Assembly: GCA_014218235.1 (NCBI GenBank) | Contig: CM024758.1 | Span: 104,321,698 to 104,385,697, forward strand | DNA length: 64,000 bases | Reading direction: 5' to 3' | Source: Colocasia esculenta | Taxonomy: Eukaryota > Streptophyta > Magnoliopsida > Alismatales > Araceae | In this document: positions 55,078 to 64,000 of the stretch, one piece after another | Numbering within the stretch: the first letter of the stretch is position 1 | How the letters are laid out: every line of letters begins with the position of its first letter | The notes under the pieces: model-generated | Databases searched by the model: none | What the model saw: only the letters and a program-made list of their open reading frames with translations | What the model was told of the DNA's origin: nothing | Translations under genes and position numbers: made by a program

Positions 55078-55852
55078 TGCTTTTCTGACAGTTCTGACCG
55101 CTGTCCTTTCTGTCAGAACGACCTTGTCGGGTGTCAGGTGCGTACAACGTTGACGCGACCCGGCAAGCCGTCGCGTTCTGGTTTTTCGGTCTTCGAGATT
55201 TGACCACTTTTGGTGTCGCACCGGGGCAGGCTGTCGCGACAAGGTTGCGACCTGCAGGGCGATCATGACAAGGGTTCACGCCGGCCCAACCCGTCGCATC
55301 TCTGGGCCCGTCGGTTCAAAACTGAGGTAGGCGCCCCTTTCTCCTTCCCCTTCCTTTTCTTCCTTTTTCTTCTTCTTCTTCTTCTTCCCTCTTCCTTCCT
55401 CGAGCTCCTCTTGTGTTCTTGGCTTGTTCATGGTGCTCGTGGTGGGGAGGTGACGTCTCCTTGGTGTAGGCAATGTGCTCGTGGTGCTTGGAGCGAGGAG
55501 GAGGTGGTCATTCCAACGTGAAGGCCCCAACGGGTCGGCTCTACTCCTTGAGGTAGGGACCCCTTATCTCCTCTCATCCTAGCATGCTCCCCTCCCCTTG
55601 AGATTCTGGTCTTTCTTGTCATGTTGGGGTTGTGGGGTGTGAGATCCATGCCTCATTCGTGGAGAGGTTTTCCTTGAGTGTAGATCTCTATGTTTATTGC
55701 ATGAATCATGGGGTTGAGGGTGGTTTGTATGTTTATAAGCTTTCCCATGCATTTCCCAAGCTCCCCTTTCCCCTATGGATGTGTTGGTACCGGTTTTGGG
55801 GTGGTCCTTGGGACGGCTATCCCAGGACCCCTCTCGATTGAGGTCGCGACCT

Positions 55853-55984
55853 ATATAGGGGTCGTGATGATGTCGCGACCGGCATGGCTGTCGCGACATC
55901 ATCGCGATGCCCTAGGGCGTCGCGACATGGTCGCGACCGACCGCGGCGTTGCGACAGTGTCGCGGAGGCCGTGAGTGTCGCGAC
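55853..55984. repeat. GTCGCGAC array in H2, second cluster
   Basis: Sites start at 55853, 55861, 55872, 55890, 55901, 55919, 55930, 55948, 55959 and 55977. From 55861 on the steps are 11, 18, 11, 18, 11, 18, 11, 18: a strict 29-bp period with two palindromes per unit. Confidence 0.93.
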
Positions 55985-57212
55985 AGTATTAGATATAGGT
56001 AAGTTCTTGCAGAGTTCGTTTCTCATGGAGTCTTCCCCGTTTCCGGTTCTTTCTGTAACCGTGGCACCAATGCTAGTTCCTAGTACGGTCCTACACTAGT
56101 CGTTCGCCCAGTGCTCGACACCTGAGGGCTTGTCCCGTGAGAGAGGTTGTTACCGTTTACCTGGGACCCCTGTCCCTGGGTGCCTGTTGAGGGAGTGCTC
56201 TGGGCGACAGGCGTGCTCGAGTCACGGACTCTAGAGCGGAGGGGAAAACGGTGGTTGGGACAGCGGCGTTGAGTCGTTTACAGAGCTCTCGTAGTTGGTC
56301 TGGGACGTCGAGGTCATCTTGGGTGTTCTTCCAGACGCAATCCAGCTAGTCTTTCCTCTCATTGCCTCGCTCTTTGTGGCCCCGGAACCACCTAGAGAGG
56401 CCAGACGTGGGACCGTAGTCCGACCAGACTACGGCGGTTACTGTTGTGTTACTTTGTGTTCTTGCCCCCACTCTGACGAGACGTGGAGGTTTGGACCTGG
56501 GTCGAGGATAAGACGTCAGTGGACGCACCTGACTGGTTGACTAGTGGTAGTGGTTTCCGTAGCTAGTGTCTCTTGTCCAGGCAAGGTTCTTCTGTCTGTG
56601 TTGCCAGCCGTGTGGTGGTCACGACGTGCAGGTCGTACGGAGTTTCTGATCGTGGTGTCCTTCCGTACCGTTGCTAGTTGGTAGCTTTGCTTCTGCACTT
56701 TCCCGTGTAGAGTAGAATATATAACTGCTGTTATTTAATTTGTTTATATATATCCTCTTTCCCGCCTGTTAGAGCTAGTAGGAGATTGGTAGTCCCTATT
56801 GAGCTTCTGTTGTGAAGCTTATCCCTTCTTTTCCCAGGTGAGACTTCTCGTAGCAGCAGGGCGCGTGTTGGGCGGAGGAGGCGGGACGGTAGTCGTTGTC
56901 CCCGTAGCTAGCAGTGGTTTTCCCCTTCATTTGTACGTCACCCTCGGAGTATGCCCCTAAGGGACTTGTTCTTCCCCTTTGCTTACTTGTACTAGTGTGT
57001 GTGTTGGGACTATACCTAGAGCGATACACTGCGGTCTCGCTCTTCTTTCTGCTTCCGTGTGTGTGCTCCTAGTTAGCCATTGACGTTTATTTCCTTTACA
57101 TATTCTGTTAGACTTGTGTTATAGCCCTTTCGGGTCCCCGGATCCGTGGGCGGCGACTGCGAAAATCGGGTCCTCGACTTGGGCCGAGGGTCGGGTTCTC
57201 GGGGTCGTTACA

Positions 57213-57324
57213 GATCCAACCTCGTCCTAATATCAGTAATGCTTTCCCACAACCTCTCAATCAACTGGTGAGTAGACTTTTATAGTTCATCTCCTCCACC
57301 TCCGCAATCTTTTCTATCCGCCAT
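57213..57324 (-). pseudogene. Element E gag N-terminus
   Basis: ATG at 57324 (MADRKDCGGGGDEL), one TAA after 14 codons, then a helix THQLIERLWESITDI up to the H2 insertion. It follows the primer binding site by about 140 bases. Confidence 0.75.
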
Positions 57325-57466
57325 TTCAAATCTTACACATACATCATTCCAAACCACATAACATACTAACAAGTCAATACAAAACTAGGGTCAACTACCA
57401 GCAATGGACTAAAGTAGAGATCAGACAATGTAAATCTCCCTATTTCTTTATATTCACATGAATCTT

Positions 57467-57479
57467 GCTCTGATACCAA
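57467..57479 (-). other. Element E primer binding site
   Basis: The minus strand reads TTGGTATCAGAGC, the initiator-Met-tRNA site, one base from the LTR at 57481. Confidence 0.92.
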
Positions 57480-58739
57480 CTGCGACGTTCCTCATCGCTC
57501 AGACCCGTTAAGCTAATAACGAGCCTAAACCGACTCCGCCCCCTACGAACAGGCCAATGCCTTGCAAGGGATACCATAACAATAGTCCGTGGGAACATAA
57601 AAGAACACATTAAACATATATAAGATTGCACATCTCACACATATTTACATGAGAATTATATGACCAGTTCTCAACTAAACTCAAAGTACAAAGTACAACA
57701 GCCTAGGACATACCTTGAGGTACAACAAAAAGTAAATTACACTGCTGGTGGTGCAGACCTGACTCCGTTACGATGCGGCTCCGAACTAAAAGAGGGATGG
57801 GAACTCTCCTACTCTCTTTCACCTGAAAGGAGTAGGGGTGAGCCTCACAAGTCACTGGCTCAGTAGGGAAACTCCCTCAAAAGCCGAAACAATACCAATC
57901 TCACGAGAAGCAGGAGTAAAAGACTAAACTAAACAGTTAATAGTGCTATCTAAGCATAGAGCTACAACTATAATTAAATAAACAATTCTCTATTGATAAT
58001 ATGGATAAGACATTAATAAATAACGACAAACCACGCTCAAGTGTACGAGCTAAAGAAGGGTAACACAACACTCTGGCCAGGAGACTTGGTTTGTGACACC
58101 AGCCACTGACCCGGACAAACCACATAGGACTACCTCTCAGTCTCGCAGCCATGGACGAAGGGTCCAGCTGCCGCTCCACCTCTACAGTGCCAACAAGCTG
58201 TGGAGATCAACTAACACCACACCTACAGTGACACACGATGCAGACCCACGCCCGACACACCTCTAAGAGTTCCGAAACCCTTAGAGTGAGGCTGTGGAAC
58301 ATGAGACTAGTTGGGGACTAGTACGTATACCAGTGTTCGTCCCCCAACCACGAGCACGCTACAAGCGACCGAATTGAGAACCAACACACCACAAGTCGCT
58401 GCCCCACTGTCGTCTTTCCCTCAGCCGGACGTACAACTCGACAGACGAGTGAGGGTGTCCAGGAAGATGACACAAACCCTGACAGTACACACAGTATTGG
58501 GACAAACCCCGAGCACTAACGTGCCTAGCTCACAGAGAACCTGTGGTACCCGACTCGAGAGGTAACCACAGAAGGCGTTATACTAATCAACTCACCACGT
58601 ACGCACAAACCATGCAAACACAATATCTTTAAACCACGACACGTGCCAATGCACTGCTACAATACTTTAAGTTCATGAAATAATAGAATAGGATATACAC
58701 ATAAATAGAACTATGCTCATAGCCCTCGGAAGCCAGAAA

Positions 58740-58855
58740 GCGACATGGTCCACTATTGCGTTCAGAACGCGACGCCTCAATACGGTGGGTTCTGATGTGA
58801 ACGCAACGGGTCGGGCTGTTGTGTTCAGAACGCGACACCTGGGGCCATCGCCTTC
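58740..58855. repeat. 29-bp GCGAC array in LTR E, first cluster
   Basis: GCGAC or GCAAC arms at 58740, 58769, 58803 and 58832; steps 29, 34, 29. Partners of the type T(T/C)GCGTTC at 58756, 58785, 58819 and 58848 follow the same steps. Several units read GAACGCGAC...TTGCGTTC. Confidence 0.9.
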
Positions 58856-59234
58856 ACAGATAGAGCCCCAAACCGAGAGTTCCTCCTTCAAAAATCCCAC
58901 AAAACACATGTAAACATCCATGTAACACAATTGTAAGTAGTCTAACAACTATACTAACATGCCATCTATCGATTAGAACTCACTTCATGCACCAAATGTA
59001 GCAAATACACCATCCACAACGAGAAAGTGAGTAGAATTGAATCGGCATTTCCCACGCTCCGAGCAACGTCCTCGCGTCGAGAGCACGCCAAACCACGTAC
59101 TAAACGCCCAAATCGCCTCCAAACCGGCAGCAAAACCCTCTCCTAGCCGAACAGAGCTTCCACTTCTCTGTTTGGCCGACCTAAGCTTCTTAACCTTTCA
59201 GAGTTAAGATTGAGAAGCATCGGCTGTTAAGAAT

Positions 59235-59391
59235 GCGACAGTCTAGGCCGTCGCCTTCTCAATGCCGACGCCACGCATCAGCCCAGTTTGTGCCACGCAT
59301 CAGGCAAGCGGCCAAAACACCGTATACTGCGGCAATGAGAATGTGACGCTTGGGTCTGTCACATTAAGAATGCGACCAACACCCCCGTCAC
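59235..59391. repeat. 29-bp GCGAC array in LTR E, second cluster
   Basis: GCGAC 59235 with GTCGC 59250; GTGAC 59343 with GTCAC 59358; GCGAC 59372 with GTCAC 59387. Partners are 15 bp apart; the last two units are 29 bp apart. The 59255-59340 interval lacks clear sites. Confidence 0.85.
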
Positions 59392-60329
59392 CTTCTCAGA
59401 CAGTGAACCAGAGGGTGAATTGGGCCAAGCTTTTTGGCCCACTAACCCACACAACTTGCGGAAACACCAGACACCATCTATTGGCTACACATTAGCCCAC
59501 AACCAACCAAACCACGATCCAATTGGTGACGACGTTACACGGGGGTGTGTTTGTCGAACCACTCTAAATCTTGCGTGCACAATTGTGGTTTGCATCCATC
59601 TCTTCTATCTCTGATCATCGTACATATTTTACTTCACGATGTTGCCATTAACCCTAAGGTTCCAAAGGTTTCAGGTGGTGAACTTGAAAGTGATCTCTGT
59701 TGCAGTCAAGTTAGAGCGTTTCAGGTTGACGGCGGTCTATGTTGACATCAACCTATGCAAACCTATTTTTATATAGGGCACCCGAGAGCCTCTCTCTCCC
59801 CTCACTTTCACTCTCTCCATCTCCCCTTTCATCACTAGCTTTTCCTACTACCTTTACGGCCGACGAAGGCTCATAGGTGACACTTTGGTGTCTGTGGAGG
59901 CAGTGTTTCATGAAAGTTGAGAAGGGGGGTTTGCCCATGGGGTGTGATTCATAAGACAAGTGTGTTTTCCATAATTTTTCTGCTGTTTGAGATAGGGAGA
60001 CTAACCTGTGTACCCCCGTTGTTATTTTTATAATGTTGCATGCATGTAATAATCCTTGGATTCGAGCTTTTGGAGGGATTATCATGCTGGGGTTAAATAG
60101 TTGCACCAAGTGATCCAAATGCCAGATCGATGTTTTCTAGTTCTCTACCGACGTTTCTTGATGTGGGGAAGAGTTCCCCAACATTGGATTTGAGTTATGG
60201 GGCTTAGGATTGCCCCTGGGGATGGCCTGTCACCATCCATGATTTTGGGAGAGCATGAACGTGACGACGGGATCCACCATCGTCAAGAGGATCTTGATCG
60301 CGAGGTGTGTCACTATCAAGTGTGGGCTA

Positions 60330-60412
60330 ACGGCACACGATGTTGCCATCAAGTGTGGGTTGACGACACATGATGCTGCCGTCAACTTCGGTTGACGGCA
60401 GTCGATGTCGCC
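60330..60412. repeat. 32-33-bp inverted-arm array in X
   Basis: ACGGC/ACGAC arms start at 60330, 60363 and 60395; partners GTTGC, GCTGC, GTCGC follow 12 bp later at 60342, 60375 and 60407. GTTGACGGCA and TGCCGTCAAC around 60377-60400 form a hairpin with a CTTCG loop. Confidence 0.8.
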
Positions 60413-60726
60413 ATCTACATAGTGTTAGCCAGTGGTCTCCTTGAGTTCCTCTTGTGACTCTCAGAGGTGGGCATCGATAGTATGGTATCCGCCCTTCAAC
60501 TCGGTGTTTCCAGACGTTGAGAGAGTCTCCGTCAACATGGTTTCTATTCATGCTTGTGTTTGTGTTGTGTTATTTACCTGGGTGTTGAGCTAAGCTCCAC
60601 CTGGACGACTGGCGTGGGTTAGTCTGCTAGTGAGCTTGGGCGTCAAGAGCGTCTCCATCCAGTGTGTGCTGCTTGTGGTGGTTTTGGCGTGGGTTAGTCT
60701 GCTACCCACTACACAGCAGGTCTTTC

Positions 60727-62440
60727 TTCACTAATGAAATGGGGCACTCAAACAAGAGTAAAGAGGTGATGGCCCCTAGACCAAGCTAATAGAAGCAATA
60801 CAATACTTGATCTGAGGCAGAATCTGAGAGAGGAAAAGAATTACAATAAGAAGTAGTTATCTCAGATCTAAATAAGCTCTCTCACTCAAGAAGGATTGAA
60901 GAACAAGGCTTCATAGAGAGCTAAGAGCAAGATTGTTGATCTAAATGAAGGAGCGAGCTCTTGCAACGCTTCTTGTTGAGAGATGAGTCAACATGCTTTT
61001 CGTCTGTCTATCAAGGTTACCTTTCATTGAATCAACATGCTCCTATTTATCTTCTTTTATTGAAGTTTCCATTAAAGTGTCCATTGTGTCTCTTGTCCTG
61101 AAATGTGTCTCCTGACAGATGTAGCAAGTCCATCGTAAGAGTGCTGGAAACCTGCAGACAATAATGCTTGGATAAAGACATGGAGAGAGATAGATATCAT
61201 ATGAATATCTTCTATACTCAAGTCAACATGGCATGTCCAACATTGTAAACATATGTGACTACCGGAAACCTGTAGACGATAAATGCTGGAAGACAGACAA
61301 CTCAAATGTTTCTAAACTATCAGTCAACGTCACTGGCCATGCTTCAAGAAGATATAATAAAGAGGAAATGTCATTCTGTCACCATTTAAAGTTCTAGATG
61401 ATATGTCATGAAAGTGGTAGATAGTAAAAGATTACGTGCAAAGGAACTGTATCTGGGATAGGCAATAAAACCTTTGTGCAAAAGGATACGCAACAGTTAG
61501 CGGGAATGTTTGAAGTGCACAACATTTCAAAATAATTTGAAAAGTATTGTGAGGTAGGATTTTATCAAAGCTAATTCATCATGGTGCTTAATAAAACTTA
61601 GTTACAACCTTAATCACTATGATTACTGTAAAGGTTATTATCAAGGTAATACAATCGATGTTCAAAGAATAATCGATGATCAACAAGTTAAGTGTTGTCC
61701 AAAGATAATTGATGTCCGAAGGTAATCTATGTCTAAAGTTAATCGATGTCTAGCATAATCGATGTGAAGGTAATCGATGTCTAACATAATCGATGTTCAA
61801 GGATAACTAATGTGAAGGTAATCGATGTCTAACATGATCGATGTTCAAAGATAACCGATGTGAAGGTAATCGATGTCTAACATAATCAATGTTCAAGGAT
61901 CACAAATGTGAAGGAAATCGATGTCTAACATAATCAATGTGAAAACATAATCGATGTGAGAGTAATCGATGTTTGAATATAATCGATGTAAAAGTATAAT
62001 CGATGTGAGAGTAATCGATGTTTGAACATAATTGATGTTTGGACATAATCGATGTGAAAGCATAATCGATGTGAAAGTAATCGATGTTTGAATATAATCG
62101 ATGTGAAAGCATAATCGATGTGGACTTTAAAAATAGTAATATATGTGGACTTTAAAAATAGTAATCGATGTGGACTTTAAAAATTGTAATTGATGTGGAC
62201 TTTAAAAATAGTCATCGATGTGGACTTTAGAAACCGTAATCGATGTGAACTTTAAAAATAGTAATCGATGTGAACTTTAAAAATAGTAATCGGTGTGGAC
62301 TTTAAAAATAGAAATCATCTCATTAAATTGAATTTACTTACTAAATTTATTTCTCTTGAGAACTGTTGACACACTTCAGAAATATGTTAGTCAAATATTG
62401 TTCAAGGTTTTGTTATCACTAAAATACATAAGAGGAGATA
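60727..62440 (-). repeat. Y: possible minus-strand LTR inside X
   Basis: On the minus strand a TATA-like GATAAATAGGAGC (about 61033-61045) is followed by a U5-like stretch to about 60730, and preceded by the ATCGAT array. Order and composition resemble a copia LTR, but I cannot fix either end or a duplication. An alternative is that it is simply part of X. Confidence 0.35.
61640..62320. repeat. ATCGAT minisatellite, two unit types
   Basis: 61640-62120: short units ending (A)ATCGATGT, with spacers such as GAAGGT, CTAACAT and GAAAGCATA. 62120-62320: a more regular unit of about 28 bp, TGTGGACTTTAAAAATAGTA plus ATCGA. The palindrome ATCGAT is the constant part. ORFs across it are repeat artefacts. 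Confidence 0.9.
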
Positions 62441-62737
62441 ATTGTCCGTCACTTCTAGAGTAAAAATGACTACTGTGACACAGTTTCCCGCATGAGATTC
62501 ACTAATTCAATCGTGTCCTGTCACTTACTTGCGTTGTACTTACTTACCTGTCATACTTACTTTCTTGCACTTGTTTACTTGCATTCTGTTTAGCCTATGG
62601 GGTTAGTGTTCCTACGGGACCTTGAGTTGAGGATCTCTCCCTTCCATTTCTAGGTGAGGCTTTGTCAGCTCAGGGTGAAGAGGCGCAGAGTCGCTTCAGT
62701 GGTCTTGCCTAACTACTAGCTTAGTGAACTAAGTACA

Positions 62738-63434
62738 TGTTTAGATTTTTCTTTACTACTTGAGGAAGCTTTAAGATCAATGGGTTTTGTTTTTAGCATG
62801 TGTTCTTCATATCTCTTAAGATTTAGCTCATAAGTCATTAAGGATCCAATGAGTTCATCCAACGTTATTTTGGATAAATCCTTGAATCCTCAATGACAAT
62901 TGCTTTAGTGTGCCATACAGAAGATAAAGAACGCAAAATTTTCCTTACCAAATCTTCATTTGAGTATTCCTTACCCAAAGCTCGAAGTCCATTGATGATA
63001 ACCACAAACCTAGCAAACATCTCAGATATAGTTTTATCAGATTTCATGATAAACAATTCATAATCAGAAACTAACATGTTTGCTTTAGTTTCTCTAAGTT
63101 GAGATGTGCCCTCATATAGCAATTCTAATTTATCCCACATCTTCTTAGTAGACTTACACATAGAGAATCTGGAATACTCCTTCGGATGGATGGCACATTG
63201 CAGCATGTTCATGGCGCTATAGTTCAGGGTAGCCTTTATAATTTGCTCCATTGTCCATGTATCTTCATCTCTAGTGATTTCTACTAGTCCTTTCTCAACA
63301 ATCCTCCAGACTTCATAGTTCTGCGCTCGAAGAAATACCATCATTCTGTTCTTCCAATAAGGGTAATCAGTACCATCAAAAAATGGAGGTCTATTGATTG
63401 AATGACCTTCTGCAATGAAACCTCTGGAATCCAT
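62738..63434 (-). pseudogene. Element F gag N-terminal half (Ty1/copia, UBN2-like)
   Basis: Start ATG at 63434 (MDSRGFIAEGHS). The open frame runs to 62865 with FFDGTDYPYWKNRM, NYSAMNMLQCAIHPKEYSR, MWDKLELLYEGTSQ, ISEMFARFVVIINGL and VRKILRSLSSVWHTKA. One base change near 62880 shifts the frame, and the sequence then continues to X at 62738. Clearly the same family as COP1 gag but distinct in sequence, so F is a sister element. It is the best-preserved N-terminal gag in the window. Confidence 0.93.
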
Positions 63435-63546
63435 GATCAAGACAATTGGATGAAACCAACAACACAAACTAAGCAAGTAGTTGAGTAAATCAAAACCAGA
63501 AACACCGATGATTCAACAGAACACCTCAGAGTATAGACTTTGACCT

Positions 63547-63558
63547 GCTCTGATACCA
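63547..63558 (-). other. Element F primer binding site
   Basis: The minus strand reads TGGTATCAGAGC, two bases from the LTR start at 63561. Confidence 0.9.
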
Positions 63559-63560
63559 GT

Positions 63561-64000
63561 TGTTGGGATCGGATAGGTCACTGAATCAAAATTAATTATG
63601 AATGTGTGTGTATGGAAGCGGAATTAAAAGAGTGACACATACAATTCAATTAGATCAAGTTGTGGTGTGTGAGTAAATAGTGAAATGAGACAACAGACCA
63701 CAAGCAAACCGCAGTGCACAGAGAATTTTAAGGTTGTTTGGAGAACACAACTCTTGTCTCCTACGTCCACCTCCCCACGATGGAGGAAACACTAACTCGA
63801 GCAGTACAACCTGCAGCACGATGACTCCAAACACCTTTGAGTGCAACGACTCGAAGAAAACCCAGGAGATAGGCACGACGACCTACTCCATAGACCACTT
63901 GTGAATTCTACAATCCCAAGCACTTGAGCACGATGGCTCAAACACCAGAGCACTACGGCTCCAAACCAGAGCACTGCGGCTCCAAATCTGAGTACACAAT
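63561..64000 (-). repeat. Element F 5' LTR, truncated by window end
   Basis: The plus strand begins TGTTGGGATCGG next to the primer binding site. The visible 440 bp include ACGACT/CGGCTC-type short repeats near 63800-63985 (GAGCAC...GGCTCAAA). The remainder lies right of the window. Confidence 0.85.

Larger units (their letters stand above)
54888..57212 (+). mobile_element. LTR H2: solo LTR in element E
   Basis: Begins TATAAGACCCGG (ancestral TG now TA) and ends GGGGTCGTTACA. Perfect 5-bp duplication GATCC at 54883-54887 and 57213-57217. Same family as H1. No internal sequence, so it is a recombined single LTR. The E gag frame reads on either side. Confidence 0.9.
57481..59539 (-). repeat. 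Element E 5' LTR
   Basis: The plus strand starts TGCGACGTTCC and ends GACGACGTTACA; ends are imperfect inverted repeats. 2.06 kb. It contains two clusters of GCGAC/GTCGC arms. Small ORFs are not supported by conservation. Flanking CGGGG (59540-59544) is the predicted target duplication. Confidence 0.85.
59540..62737 (+). repeat. X: LTR-like block inserted in element F
   Basis: The right end AAGTACA (62737) abuts F gag sequence that aligns with COP1 gag, so it is an insertion boundary, next to TGTTT. A TATATAG box is at 59770 on the plus strand. The left end is hidden by E. No gag or pol motif is seen. The 62440-62737 stretch resembles the GC-rich end of the H LTRs in style. A second, minus-strand LTR-like sequence (Y) seems to lie within. 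Confidence 0.55.

Noticed and set aside
54925..55279. Arg-rich overlapping ORFs on the minus strand
   Set aside because: They read through the GTCGCGAC array of solo LTR H2; no family motif is present.
61900..62112. ORF with repeated IDY/HRL peptides
   Set aside because: It is the translation of the ATCGAT minisatellite.

Overview
The window is plant nuclear DNA, probably from a flowering plant with a repeat-rich genome. It is heterochromatin-like and built almost entirely of nested LTR retrotransposons. I see no host gene, no rRNA or tRNA gene and no CRISPR array. The evidence is the methionine-tRNA-type primer binding sites beside TG...CA long terminal repeats (LTRs), Ty3 and Ty1 gag/pol domains on both strands, 5-bp target-site duplications and one plant CACTA transposon. 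Letters A to F, H, X, Y and COP1 are my own labels.

Layout, left to right. 1-4661: element A (Ty3, minus strand), cut by the window start, with a 2.9-kb LTR. A sits in the 5' LTR of element C (Ty3, plus strand; 4662-7037 and 27517-33228), which keeps only a gag gene. C's gag is split by a 20.5-kb Ty1/copia complex, COP1 (7038-27516). Its outer LTRs are both on the plus strand, but its interior is two head-to-tail minus-strand copies. C's 3' LTR is split by LTR H1 (29389-31641). 33229-36273, 46771-46835 and 50237-53856 are pieces of element D (Ty3, Tat/Athila-like, minus). D is interrupted by complete element B (Ty3 chromovirus, plus, 36274-46770, duplication TGCAG) and by a CACTA element (46836-50236, duplication AGA). 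D lies in element E (Ty3, minus, 53857-59539), which also holds solo LTR H2 (54888-57212, duplication GATCC). E lies in LTR-like block X (59540-62737), and X lies in the gag of element F (Ty1, minus, 62738-64000). The nesting is about six levels deep.

The coding regions are retrotransposon parts: gag (capsid, CCHC knuckle), protease, reverse transcriptase, RNase H, integrase, a chromodomain in B and an extra ORF downstream of pol in COP1. Nearly all are broken by single-base indels, and in B also by tryptophan-to-stop changes. Several breaks differ between otherwise near-identical copies, so some may be sequencing errors.

The most unusual signal is not a gene. LTRs of unrelated families carry regular arrays of short CpG-centred palindromes. 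In A and B (Ty3) and COP1 (Ty1), GTCGAC sites come in pairs 20-22 bp apart, the pairs recur about every 73-75 bp, and a CCAGAAC-type box follows 19-20 bp after the second site. In H and E, and less regularly in D and X, GCGAC/GTCGC inverted arms form units, with a 29-bp period in H and E. In COP1 the array ends about 120 bp before the TATA box, and further pairs lie just upstream of the extra ORF. This looks like a shared cis-regulatory or chromatin module used by several retrotransposon lineages.
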